Shown here: one piece after another, positions 22,060 through 32,639 of the stretch
How positions within the stretch are numbered: position 1 is the stretch's first letter
How the letters are laid out: each line of letters opens with the position of its first letter
Notes under the pieces: generated by a model
The model's input: the letters and a program-made list of their open reading frames with translations, nothing else
Told to the model about the DNA's origin: nothing
Database searches by the model: none
Origin: Takakia lepidozioides
Taxonomy: Eukaryota > Streptophyta > Takakiopsida > Takakiales > Takakiaceae
DNA: 64,000 nucleotides
Direction of reading: 5' to 3'
Assembly: GCA_030704615.1 (NCBI GenBank)
Contig: CM060732.1
Location: forward strand, 65,885,053-65,949,052
Translations under genes and position numbers: made by a program

Positions 22060-25000
22060 CTAAAAGAGGTAATTGCCCTTTCGTCCAATCAGCATGTCAA
22101 ACATGTCCTCTATTTTATTTCGCTTCGAATCTCGCTCAGCACTGGCAGCATCGCTGTCACCCGGAGCACGAACTTCCGATCTTTTTCCTCTCTTCTTCCT
22201 AGTAGACCCATCAGGGCTAATTTGAACTGTGGAAGCACCCCTCTTTTCTGTCGTGCTATTGATATCTAAACCAACATGACTTGCAGCTTCCTTAGCAGTG
22301 TGACGCTCCCTATTGGGGTAACCAGTTGTAACAGAAGCCACGCCTCGAGTCATTGCTGTGCTTGCAACCACCATCTCACTAGTATTCTTTGCATCCTGCT
22401 CAACACTTTCAGCATCTGCAACCCTTACAACCTTTGGATTCCTATCTTGCCTTTGCCCCCTAGAAACACTTTTTCCTGGGGGGACAGCTCTCTGTGCAGT
22501 TGGACTAGTATGTTTATATTTGCTTCCAAGATGGCCACCAAGAGTTGCACCTGCAGAGCCAGGAGACTGTACCATGGGGGGACTAACTGGGGTGCATGCT
22601 ATGGATGCCGTCGAGGCACTACTAGTTGCCATTTTGCTACTGTTGTTGGGGTCCTCTTCGGCACTTGCCTGCTGCACAACCCCCAGATCCCTTACCCCCA
22701 ATTGGCCACCTTGCAGTAGCCCAATACAGGCACTGTCACATAAGGGTACTTGAGCGGGCAAACCACTTTGTTCTTGTCTGCTCCCAAGATTAGTATATGG
22801 TCCACCAACAGGGGGAGGCTCTACCATGGGCAGACCAACATCTGCCACATGATCCGTTGGGTCTCTCTCAGCGTCCACAGCCTCCACGCTATCAAAACAA
22901 CTACCCCCAAGTTTGCTACCTTGTGCTTCTTTGAACTCCAGAAACTTTCCAGTCTCCACGTGCTCATCAACCAGATTTGAGAAAAACCCCTGAGGATTTG
23001 GTATGCCAGTTGCGTCCATAAGAGCCTTGCCTCTGTCCATGAAACCTTTCCCTTCACCAGAAAGCTCTTCTGAAGAAAGCCCCAGAATAAATCTTTCGTC
23101 CCGGACATAAAGCAACGGCCTACCTGTCTCAGCACCTACAATGCACCAACAATCTTTCTTAATCACAACGTGTGTGAGATGTTACCTTGTAACCTGAGGT
23201 TGCAGACTCAACAACTTTGACTAGACACTCCTGCTCAATCTTTATGCACATAATTGTGCACAGAGAGATGTAAAGAGCACAGAAGAGGGAGAGCACAGTC
23301 CAATTTGCAAGTGTATCACCCCATGGACACACCGTCTACTATATATCAAGACATTTAAAGATGTAAATTCTGTCGATGATTCTAAAAAGCAAATGTCACA
23401 ACACATGCACATTTTTCCTGTAGGAGTGCAAACTGATAAAATGGAAAGACTCATTGCATGATATTTATGGCTCAGAAGTTGATTATTACCAGACCGATTT
23501 GTCACATAACTATTCCTTTTCCTTGCAAAGAAATATTCATTTACTCTGCAAAACGACCTATGATTCAAGGTGTACATACAAAGTCCCCACAAAGCATTGT
23601 ACCAAAGATCAGGAACTAGCTGTGGCACACATGATATAAGGTCTAGAAGCAAAACTGTGTCCTCAAGGAAGAACTAACCAACCTGCCAGACCGGAGTGGA
23701 TCACCCTCTCCTTAGTTCCTGTGCAGCGGTCATCAATGAACCAGCCTACAGAAGGGAGAGAGGGGCTTTCACTGGCAACAGGTGGTGGTAATAATGGGTA
23801 AGGTGGTGGCGCTTTCTCTGAGAGGACAAGTTTGACTCCGTCCCAATGACACTCCAGAAAAAGTGGCTGCTCGTCACCGACACTCCCCATAACACCCCCT
23901 GCTATCTGCACACAAAGCTAAAGGTAGGTTAGTGTGGGTCAACCGTGCTAGACAGAGGGCTGTCTGTGATCATCAACCATCCAAGCAGCCACCTTGGGAA
24001 CATGGACTCACAGGTGTACTAATTGATCATTCACTGCAGCCAATGGCTATGAAGAACATCTTCAGGTATAGTAGCCACAGGATCCCCACCCTCCTGAAGA
24101 AAATAATACTTGTCCACAACAATATCACTATCGGCCTGAATTTGATTTTATGGCTTGGGCACTGTGGACACAATGCCGTGCTGATTTCCAGACGTATCAG
24201 AGACAAACTGTCCTGACACAGACAGAGGGAGATTTAGAAAGCCCTGTAAGCCCAAGAAAGAGTCCACGGCCAGGGAAGTAAGAGAAAGGTCACAATGGAA
24301 ATAAACCTGAGGCTTTGTTAAAGAAACCGCTGACTCTTGCAAACTCGCCGACACCAAGTTGAAGGCTGCAACAACTTCATATAGCATCTGAACCAACATC
24401 GCCCACATTCCCTCATCAGATCATTGACATTGTGCAAATATTAAATCAGATGTCTGGCACTTGCAAGAGATTGTTTCCGGAGAGGGAGGGAGATGATGTA
24501 TTTGGAGGATTGTTCAATTCCTCTGGAGATAGCCTTGTGGCCATTACAACCAACCCAAGTAGTGTACATGGAGCTCTACAGCTTTTCCCTAGTCAGTAAC
24601 ATCCAATTGGGAGGTTGAGGCCTTTCATCTAACCCGCCTCACCTACTGCAGTGACGCTGAGAGGAGCTTGAAGCATACAGGTACTAGAACATAGATGGAT
24701 AGGAAGTCTACCTGCAGAAGCAAAACGCGAAATCGAGCAAGGGAGGCCAACATGGTGAGGCCAAAGGGCATGAAGAAGGACTGGGCCAGCAGAGCTGCTA
24801 TCTGCCTTGTCTCTCAGTTAAAATCCACAACAAAACACCACAATTTCTCAATTGCACAATGAGTGACAAAATCACAACTGACTTTGGTTACGATCCAAAA
24901 TAGACTTGTTTCTGCTGCTCAGACTGCCCTAGACATGGTAATCACCCAATAAGGCCCAAGATATTTTTCTGTGTCTGCCCTTGCAAGGTGAGATTAGGTG

Positions 25001-27784
25001 GCATATGCATCCCCGTCAATACCACACTCCTGTCTCTCACACAAAGACCCATACATGTACACAGAGTGGAACCACTGAGGTTACAACTACTACCCCTACT
25101 CATTAAACACTGGCTTACTCAAGGATACAAGCTTGCATCAAGAATTGGTTCAGCCATCTGTCCACCAATGATACCACCACATCATCAAATGTGTTAGAAG
25201 GGAGTTTAGTAGAGGGACAGTCTATGTTCGATTTTCTCCTCTATCACAATTCTAAAGTCTGACCTCCTTCCACCTCTTCCCCCTTAGAATTCTCCTGATA
25301 ACACTTAAAGGCCCCAACTGATCCCATGCAAAAGATTGTGCATCTATTAGGCTTTGCAACAACATACAGACTATGCAATCGGTTATCATGTCACCAAGAG
25401 TTAGTCACTTACTACATCACTTTGTTTGTATCTATTGACATATTTCACTTGCAAATGGATGAAAATTGTAGTGAAATAGATGAAAATTGTTATCATGATG
25501 GAGATGAGGGAAAGCTCGAGTTTTGTCTTTGAATAACTTTTCATCTGAGACCCACTCAATACTCCAATGATCACCTCTCTGTCAGGTTAGACGGAAGGCC
25601 TCAAGAGCAATATGTGGGTATTCTTTTTCTGGCAGTGGCCTTGGTCTCTGGATGGGCAACCCAATATCCCCATGTAGCTCCAGGCAGAGCAAATGGAATG
25701 ACAATCTGCCTTTCTACAAAATATTAAAACTCATCTATTTCCAGGCAGTTTCTGGCCTGCTGCAAGACTTGTTTTGACAACCTGCAGTTAGCTCCTTCCT
25801 CAATTTATGTGAGGAGTGTTGGAAAACCACTGGCGTGTGGTCGGGCTAGGGATTGAACCTAGGACCTCCCCCATTCCGGTGGGGTGCTCTACCACTGAGC
25901 TACCCGTCCCGTTCTGTTCTCAGAGTGCAGTGCAAGGGCTATAGCCTTGACACCTCCAACACTCCCCCTCAAGGCATAGCCCTTATGCTAATGCCCACCC
26001 ATTCTGACCACCGCCCCAACCTTGGCTCTGATACCATGTTGGAAAACCACTGGCGTGTGGTCGGGCTAGGGATTGAACTTAGGACCTCCCCCATTCCGGT
26101 GGGGTGCTCTACCACTGAGCTACCCGTCCCGTTCTGTTCTCAAAGTGTCGTGCAAGGGCTATAGCCTTGACACCTCCAACACTCCCCCTCAAGGCATAGC
26201 CTTTATAGCTGATGCCCACCCATTCTGACCACCGCCCCAACCTTGGCTCTGATACCATGTTGGAAAACCACTAGCGTATGGTCGGGCTAGGGATTGAACC
26301 TAGGACCTCCCCCATTCCGGTGGGGTGCTCTACCACTGAGCTACCCGTCCCGTTCTGTTCTCAGAGTGCCGTGCAAGGGCTATAGCCTTGACACCTCCAA
26401 CAAGGAGTACAGCCAGAATTTAGTGACTATGACGGATAAAAAGACATTCAACATGATGGCTCTCATAGCGTAAACTGCAAGAAAAACCCTCTTGCCATTC
26501 GGATCTCCTGGGTTGTAAGAATCTCACGTGTTCTTTTATCATAAGAACTGAATAAATGAATGTCCTACTTGGAGAAATGCATCCAGGAAGTCTTGCACTG
26601 GTGTAGTTCACTTGTAACAAGCACATATTAATAAGAAAAATGGGAGATCTATGGCAGGTCCAACCAAACTGGACAAGGTAATCTCCACCAGGGTCAGCAC
26701 TGCAAGGGCATGGCATCTATGTAACATTGAAACTACACAATTGTCAGTACTGTGGGGAATCTTACCTGCTGCAGCAACCGAGCAGTTCCAAGCAGCCTTT
26801 GCCGCACAGCACTTCTTTGCCAATCTTTGCTTTCTGAGCAACGTGGGCTGCGAAGGACCACAAGCCCCAGTGAGGTGCGCATCCCAGGTTTCCAAAATGA
26901 TCGAACCCTACCTTGCGATCTAACACATTGTCCCTTGTTTCCAGCTGGGTTAAAGTTACTATGTTGAGCAGGCAGTTTGAGCTTTAACTTGTTACCCAGC
27001 AATGGGAATGCCTATTCACTAGTACTAGATAGCCATGCAAGTGATAGCAAGGAAGTTCACAAATGTCCACAAAAGGCTCGAGCTTCTGCGGCAGAGAGGT
27101 AGAGAGAGATTACATTTTTGCAGGCTTGTTGGTCCTTTGAGAAGGTGGAACAAACATCGTCAGACTCCCCTCTTTGCTTGTTACTTTGATTCTACCGGTG
27201 GAATTTCATTCTTCAACGGGATTCAGCTAACCTAATCGTCCAATTTGACAGAGGTGGTGTAATCACGGCGTGAAAACTTACGTGGAGGATTGCGACGTAG
27301 CCTTAAATGGTGTCATTGTTCGTCTGCGAGGAGTCACCCACTGACCGAAACACTCCAATGTATCCATCAGTCCCAGAGACTGAAGCAGCTGTAAATCTCT
27401 TCGGACCTGCATCACAGGGGCATACGCATCACACTAGAAAGTAGGACGTTGAAATTGGCACCCCTGCCATGACGGTGCGATGCATATAACTGTGGGTGCA
27501 CTGTGAAATAAAGAGAGGTCAAGATTGTTCTTAAGCACCTGAGAAAGCCGACGGTAGTACAGAGCCCGACGGTGCTGGTTCCGGTTCTTGTACATGAGAC
27601 GCTGGAAGGTGTCATTCTCTGACCATAGCTGCGCCAGTTGCTCTCGCAACATACGCTGCAAAGATCTGGCCTCTGCCTCCATCGCTTTCTCCCTCGCTGC
27701 ATCGTCGGTGCTTTCTGCCTCCACGAGCACGAGGCAAGCAGGCGGTCGAGGAATGAATGGCGGTGGAGCTTCTTTCTTCCCCAT
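22060..27784 (-). CDS. NEPRO: NEPRO-domain nucleolar protein, six or more exons
   Basis: Minus-strand exons joining in phase are 27784-27539 (82 codons from ATG), 27406-27282, 26847-26766, then an unplaced exon, 24411-24307, 23905-23683 and 23135-22060 (stop). Exon 1 has a charged helix and then RLMYKNRNQHRRALYYRRLS, continued by VRRDLQLLQSLGLMDTLECF; the YKNxNQHRR...Y signature is the core of the Nepro (nucleolus and neural progenitor protein) domain. MLVQMLYEVVAAFNLVSASL and LFLECHWDGVKLVLSEK match its later helices and strand. The last exon is a long low-complexity Ser/Thr/Pro region ending in a basic nuclear-localisation-like RKKRGKRSE and KIEDMFDMLIG. Animal NEPRO acts in the nucleolus and is linked to RNase MRP/P; a similar role here is inference. 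An exon between 26765 and 24412 must be missing from my model. A TRIM element sits in that intron. Confidence 0.75.
25812..25816. repeat. Left target-site duplication of the TRIM (AGGAG)
   Basis: AGGAG lies directly before the first LTR and is repeated at 26403-26407 directly after the third LTR. Five bases is the usual duplication length for LTR retrotransposons. Confidence 0.85.
25817..26402 (-). mobile_element. TRIM (miniature LTR retrotransposon) with three LTRs and two internal domains
   Basis: Layout on the + strand: LTR 25817-25961 (145 bp), internal 25962-26036 (75 bp), LTR 26037-26181, internal 26182-26257 (76 bp), LTR 26258-26402. LTRs start TGTTGG and end CCAACA. In minus orientation the primer-binding site TGGTATCAGAGC (complement 26025-26036 and the matching site at 26246-26257) touches the LTR without a gap and is the standard initiator-tRNA-Met site of Copia/TRIM elements. 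A polypurine tract GAGGGGGAG (complement 25962-25970) touches the next LTR. The element is flanked by the 5-bp duplication AGGAG. LTRs differ at only a few positions, so insertion was recent. It codes for nothing and must be mobilised in trans. Three LTRs with two internal domains arise by recombination and are known in TRIMs. It sits in a NEPRO intron, sense to the host gene. Confidence 0.95.
25823..25912 (-). promoter_or_regulatory. tRNA-like Pol III cassette inside each TRIM LTR (A box, B box, T4 stop)
   Basis: Read on the minus strand, LTR 1 contains A box TAGCTCAGTGG (25902-25892) and B box GGTTCAATCC (25859-25850), 32 bp apart, and then TTTT (25826-25823) a few bases before the LTR end. 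Between the boxes D-stem GCUC/GAGC, a 17-nt anticodon-arm-sized segment and T-stem CUAGG/CCUAG fold as in a tRNA. The acceptor halves do not pair and position 33 is C, so it is tRNA-like, not a tRNA. LTR 3 keeps both boxes; LTR 2 has one change in the B box (AGTTCAATCC). Pol III use is an inference from the boxes and terminator. Confidence 0.7.
26403..26407. repeat. Right target-site duplication of the TRIM (AGGAG)
   Basis: Matches 25812-25816 exactly. Confidence 0.85.
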
Positions 27785-28865
27785 GGATAGTAAACAATCT
27801 AGGGTTCCCGGGCCATGTGAGCTCGGTACAAACTGTTTTCTTCCTCAATTACATAACAAGCAGAAGAAATGCGCCGAGGACGTCAAGAACGTCCTATCTA
27901 AAATATAATGCGTGCTTCTCCCCAATTCACAAATCGCTAAGCATAAAACCCTAGGGTTTTAAGAAACATGAGAACTCGCCCTTGAACCTATGAAAAATTC
28001 TCAGTCATTAATTCAGGGTTTAAGGGGACGAGGAGATGAAGAAGATGGTGATGTAACTAATAATATGGAGTCTACAAGCAACTTGTCACCAACACTCGGA
28101 TGAGACTGTTATAGAGCTGCCATAGAAAAACAAACAATAATCTCTACAAAAGGCATTGACAAAGAACTGAACACTGTCGCTTGCTCCCAACTGCTTCACT
28201 TTTTCCTACTAGTGAGAACATATCTGACCCCGGCGGCGGATCAGAATACCAGGAAAACTGGAGTAATCAAGGCACATGCAGGCTCTGTCTCAACTTCCAC
28301 ACTCACTCATGTAGCGGGAGTTCAAAAGGGATTATTTTATGAGAAATATGTTGCAATCCTGCTAGACTACGGAATTCCAAAAAGGCCGGGCTTGATGTGA
28401 AATGCATCACAATGCAGTTGATCGGTGCACAATTCAATTGGAATTCCCTCGAAGGTACAAAGGCACAAGTACAAACTTCCTCTTCACTAAAACTTTTGGA
28501 CGAAATGCCCATCCCATGAGACATACAAATCCTTGCAAGCCCCAATGCCTTTGTTCTTGTTCTTGTTCTTGTCGCCTTCTTGAGGCAGAGAGTTTCTATT
28601 GGCACTACAAAGGACACAAGCTGTGTCTATTTTGCAGAGGTGGCCAGGTCAGCTTCATCGTCTCACCGCCTGGCTCTTTCTGACCCAACTTCCTTCCTGT
28701 TGTACGAACTACAGGCAGTAGATGATGTTGGGTCGACTTGATTTGGATTTTTGTCTTCCTATCTCCCCTTCCTTTACGGGGTTTTTCTTCTGCACTTGGA
28801 GGTGGTTCTTGTAAATTCTCTAGCATCAGCTCACCAATCTCACCTCATTTAGGTCTTTATAAAGC
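27785..28865. other. Intergenic: NEPRO promoter side and unresolved sequence
   Basis: 27785-28000 is the upstream region of the minus-strand NEPRO gene. Around 28548-28570 the phrase TGTTCTTGTTCTTGTTCTTG is a short hexamer repeat. No assigned gene. Confidence 0.4.
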
Positions 28866-29020
28866 TTACCAGAGTCTGTATGTAAAAAAGGCAATCGAGG
28901 CCCCTATCACTAAAGGAGGAACCTTGTAAAGTGGACGAGAGAGCACTTTGTTATATGCATTTTCACTATTTCTAGGACCCTTCCAAGCTGGAAGGGCCAG
29001 AAGGAAGAATGCACACAGCA
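28866..29020 (-). CDS. Possible last exon of an uncharacterised membrane protein
   Basis: After a good acceptor (...TTGTCAG, minus strand at 29021) a frame reads ILLCAFFLLALPAWKG, then NKVLSRPLYKVPPLVIGASI and AFFTYRLW before TAA at 28866-28868. Two hydrophobic stretches around a polar loop suggest membrane segments. I do not recognise the family and could not place upstream exons. It may be chance, though the hydrophobic periodicity and acceptor are suggestive. Confidence 0.25.
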
Positions 29021-29160
29021 GAATCTGACAATTTCAACCCACAGAGATGCTCCGTGGAGAAAATAACAATCACAGATATATATCTAAATCCCACTCATTT
29101 AAGTATTTCTTCTGAGGGGTGACAAGACATGAATGTTCTTTTATCTGTGCCACAACTACA

Positions 29161-29182
29161 TCTCTCTCTCTCTCTCTCTCTC
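29161..29182. repeat. (TC)11 microsatellite
   Basis: Eleven perfect TC units. The same tail type ends the LINE copies in this window, but no LINE sequence is seen next to it. Confidence 0.85.
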
Positions 29183-29648
29183 GCTCCACAGGGCAAACGA
29201 CATCTTCTGAGTACATTCTCTCCCTCCAAAGGATTTGAAATATAATAACCGATGGAGATCCCTTGTGAAATTATTCTCTCCTTCCCACAATACATTTATA
29301 ATCTGTTGTCCAAGGCACCCTGACAGTAAGCCAGCCAACTAAAGATTGTGAGGGTTCTCTTTCATACAACAAACAACAAATGACTGTAGGGAGACTCCGT
29401 GAGTTGCAGGACTGCTCTACAAGTCTGCATTTCCCCACTACCCACACTACAACTCTCCCCTCCGACCATCCGTTATGCCCTCCCAGCCTCCCATGGCAAT
29501 GGGCCAGGGGCGTGCGGAGCTTAAGAATACTGCCGTGACCCTGGCAAAAATCTAGATTTCTATGACAAGTTTCTCAGATTCACAGATTGTCCGAGGACTC
29601 GAAGCAAATTTCAGGAAGTTGCTATAACCTGACAACTTAGATGCCGGT

Positions 29649-30581
29649 CTATTCAGATCTATCGGCAAACCGCTCCACTTTCTTATCCGCAAGATTGATG
29701 CCAACCATGGCTTCTCCAAGCCCAGAACTGACCTCGGCTAAAATGTGAACATCATTGAAATTCGAGACTGCCTGGACTATCGCACGTGCACGCATTGCAG
29801 GATCTCCACTTTTGAAAATCCCCGAGCCAACGAAGACTCCATCACAGCCAAGCTGCATCATCAGGGCTGCATCAGCGGGCGTTGCTATCCCACCAGCAGC
29901 AAAATTGACGACCGGAAGTCTCCCCAGTTGTTTGGTTTGTCTCACAAGCTCGTACGGAGCAGCAATTTGCTTGGCGAAATGAAAAACCTCATCCTCCTCC
30001 ATCGATTGCAACTTTCGAATGTCTCCCAAGACGGACCTGATGTGTCGGACGGCCTCTATCACATTCCCTGTCCCAGCTTCTCCTTTGGTCCTAATCATGG
30101 CGGCTCCCTCCCCGATACGGCGAAGAGCCTCGCCCAGGTTGCGACAGCCGCACACAAAAGGAATCCGGAAATTGTGCTTGTTGATGTGATGGACATCATC
30201 AGCTGGTGTCAACACTTCACTCTCATCCACGTAGTCCACCCCAATGGCCTCCAATATCTGTGCCTCCACGAAATGACCAATCCTTGCTTTGGCCATAACA
30301 GGGATCGTGACAGCTTTCTTAATCTCCTTGATGAGACCAGGGTCACTCATTCGTGCAACTCCACCCTCCGCCCTAATATCTGCCGGCACACGCTCAAGCG
30401 CCATGACAGCAGCTGCCCCTGCTTCCTCTGCAATCCTCGCCTGTTCTACATCCACCACGTCCATAATCACGCCCCCCCGCAGCATTTGCGCCAGCCCTAC
30501 CTTCACAGCATAAGATGACCTCTTGCTGTTCTCCAGGAAAGCTCCGTTCCCGTACACAGCCACCACTCCCTGCTCCGCCAT
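29649..30581 (-). CDS. PDX1: PDX1, pyridoxal 5'-phosphate synthase lyase subunit (intronless)
   Basis: One uninterrupted frame of 310 residues, the usual PDX1/PdxS length. The enzyme is a (beta/alpha)8 barrel that makes vitamin B6 (PLP) from ribose 5-phosphate, glyceraldehyde 3-phosphate and ammonia delivered by the PDX2 glutaminase, in the cytosol. Visible signatures are GGVIMDVVD (Asp41), [16 protein letters not shown] with substrate-binding Lys98, [15 protein letters not shown] with the second lysine of the lysine swing, Lys166, and the phosphate-loop-like [14 protein letters not shown] and GVFVGSGIF. Nothing is damaged. Lack of introns is normal for plant PDX1 genes, so it need not be a retrocopy. 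The start [11 protein letters not shown] gives a slightly short N-terminus but agrees with plant homologues. The next gene upstream (ATP23) is 2 kb away on the same strand. Confidence 0.97.
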   Translation of the reverse strand: MAEQGVVAVYGNGAFLENSKRSSYAVKVGLAQMLRGGVIMDVVDVEQARIAEEAGAAAVMALERVPADIRAEGGVARMSDPGLIKEIKKAVTIPVMAKARIGHFVEAQILEAIGVDYVDESEVLTPADDVHHINKHNFRIPFVCGCRNLGEALRRIGEGAAMIRTKGEAGTGNVIEAVRHIRSVLGDIRKLQSMEEDEVFHFAKQIAAPYELVRQTKQLGRLPVVNFAAGGIATPADAALMMQLGCDGVFVGSGIFKSGDPAMRARAIVQAVSNFNDVHILAEVSSGLGEAMVGINLADKKVERFADRSE

Positions 30582-31595
30582 GATTCCTCTTTCCTAAAAC
30601 CCTCCTCTTATCAGACCAAATCCAACACGCTGATAGCCAATTGCAACACAAATGCGGAGTGTCAAAGTGATCGCATCAGACCAAATAACCCCGACATTCC
30701 CATCCAAAACCCGGAATCTGACACACAAAGAGAAAGCGGAGCTACTCTGCCCGAACACAGCCCCCACCGCAGTACCCAACCCCTAACAAACCTCTCCCGC
30801 AAACACTCGCTAAATGCAGCAACTCCCTGCAATTCTCCACAAACGTACACAAGCAAGTAAGATCCAAACAGGTCTCGAGCACGTTCCTGCAGCGATCTTA
30901 AATGCAACACACAAACGGGATTGCTACGAGCGCAGAGCACAGAGAAGTCTCGAGAGCGGATATGCAGATAAGGGCGTGCGAGAACGGCTGGGTCGTTTAG
31001 GTCATGCCTCAGATTTTCTCCAACTGTCTGCAATCCACGCCGCCACATCCTTTCAAAGAATATCCCACGTTGGGAAGCCTCTGGATATTTCGCGCACTGT
31101 CGTCCACATTTCATCCGTTACGCTCGTTCATCCCCACAACAGCTCTTCAATCGTGCGAGAACCCCCTAGAACTTTCTAGTATGCGTCTCATCCATATTAT
31201 CCATCCGTTTACAGAAGCTCATTATCTGGGTCTCATTCATCCCTACAGCAGTAACCTTGGGAGAAGTGGCTTTTTTTTTTTTTTTTTTTTTTGTTTTTCT
31301 AAAATTTACGGAACTAGTGGCTCTTATTAGTCACGTGGGCTTTGGTCCGAGTACCGTATTCTCGCTTTTTGTTTTTCAAAAATTATTAAAAACAAAAAGG
31401 ACAGGGTCTCGCTTATCTAAGTTCACTCCTCTGGAAAAAATAAAAAATGAAAATAAACTAAAATTAAAGTAAGAACAAGTGGGACAGATTCAATGGATGG
31501 ACCCTACTACCCTCCTTCGTATTTGTTTTATAATAATATTTTCATGTACTTTTAATTCGAAGAGACTGCTGTCAGTTTCGCACGCGCGCATTAAA
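30582..31595. other. PDX1 upstream region and AT-rich spacer
   Basis: Contains the presumed PDX1 promoter and 5' UTR, a T22 run at 31271-31292 and A/T-rich sequence to 31560. No gene seen. Confidence 0.45.
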
Positions 31596-31812
31596 CTCGT
31601 CGGATAAGGTTAGTCTCGTCGGGTAAGGTTAGTCTCTTCGGGTAAGATTAGTCTCTTCGGGTAAGGTTAGTCTCTTCGGGTAAGGTTAGTCTCGTCGGGT
31701 AAGGTTAGTCTCTTCGGGTAAGATTAGTCTCTTCGGGTAAGGTTAGTCTCTTCGGGTAAGGTTAGTCACTTCGGGTAAGGTTAGTCTCTTCGGGTAAGGT
31801 TAGTCTCTTCGG
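31596..31812. repeat. 19-bp minisatellite, 11.4 copies, with a higher-order pattern
   Basis: The unit CTCTTCGGGTAAGGTTAGT repeats head to tail with no spacers. Variants are CTCGTC at units 1, 2 and 6, AAGATT at units 3 and 7, and CAC at unit 10. Units 2-5 and 6-9 carry the same variant order, so a 76-bp four-unit block was duplicated as a whole. The last copy is cut after CTCTTCGG. Confidence 0.93.
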
Positions 31813-32639
31813 AATGAATGGGGACAAGAAAAAACTTCCCTCCTCTAACAGCCAATACACTTTTCTAGTCAATTATTCTGCCATACAGTGGTACCAAAAG
31901 AAAGCAGACAGATAGCTGGGCCTTGTGGTATTGCACTCTGCACTTGCTTGATTGTGCTATTGTTAACCCTGGCTGCTGTTCAATAGAATATCCCTACATT
32001 TCTCCTTGCAGAGCTGAAGAACAACGGAAGATGACCACTAAAAGTACCAATTTAGGGAACCCTATCAAAAGGTTGTGTGTCGCGATAACACGTATTCCAC
32101 ACCGCGTCCACGGCTGTTGCAGCCTGGCTTTTGGAGCAATTTGGATTCATGGCCACACTAATCTGAGCCCTCCTTTTCACACAAACCTGCTACCCACACC
32201 CAGCCCAGCATTACAGCTTTACTCTCACTTACTCTTCTGACTCCCAAATCTGGAATGTAGCAACTGCCCACACAGGTTCTCAAAATTATTCTTGAATGTT
32301 ATCTCCCTCTCAGATAGGTGTATTTAGTAAAACTTCTCTGACGAGCGGTTGCTGCTGTATTCTTGCAACCATAGGCCATGCAATGGCCCTCTTACAGCCA
32401 GTCGTCAGGAAATCACCCATCAAAGCCAGACAGTAGTAAAGCTCACACCCAATTCCTGCCAAACTAGTTGAAGATGGAGTTGATTTCAAGACTGGGCTTG
32501 AAACCATGCTGGAAAGTATTGCCCAAGCCAGAGACAGAGAGAAAGAGAGACGATGTCATTACCATTGCATTTGCGACAATGATAATCTTGCACGGATGCA
32601 CAGATACATATAGGCTTACACGCCAAAGAGATGACATAC
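31813..32639. other. Spacer; may hold the missing ATP23 last exon
   Basis: No gene recognised on the + strand. On the minus strand near 32396-32314, CKRAIAWPMVARIQQQ could be a diverged C-terminal ATP23 exon, but I cannot align it safely. Confidence 0.3.

Noticed and set aside
25840-25912. A functional tRNA gene in the TRIM LTR
   Set aside because: The acceptor halves do not pair, the base before the anticodon is C instead of U, and the same block occurs in three LTRs. It is a tRNA-like part of the element.
27035-27235. A small + strand gene of 66 codons between NEPRO exons
   Set aside because: Lies in a NEPRO intron, no motif, no splice or promoter support.
29745-30518. A 257-codon frame antisense to PDX1
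   Set aside because: It is the mirror of a highly conserved gene and has no motif of its own; codon structure of PDX1 explains the openness.
31596-31812. A CRISPR array
   Set aside because: The 19-bp units are directly adjacent with no spacers, and the genome is eukaryotic.
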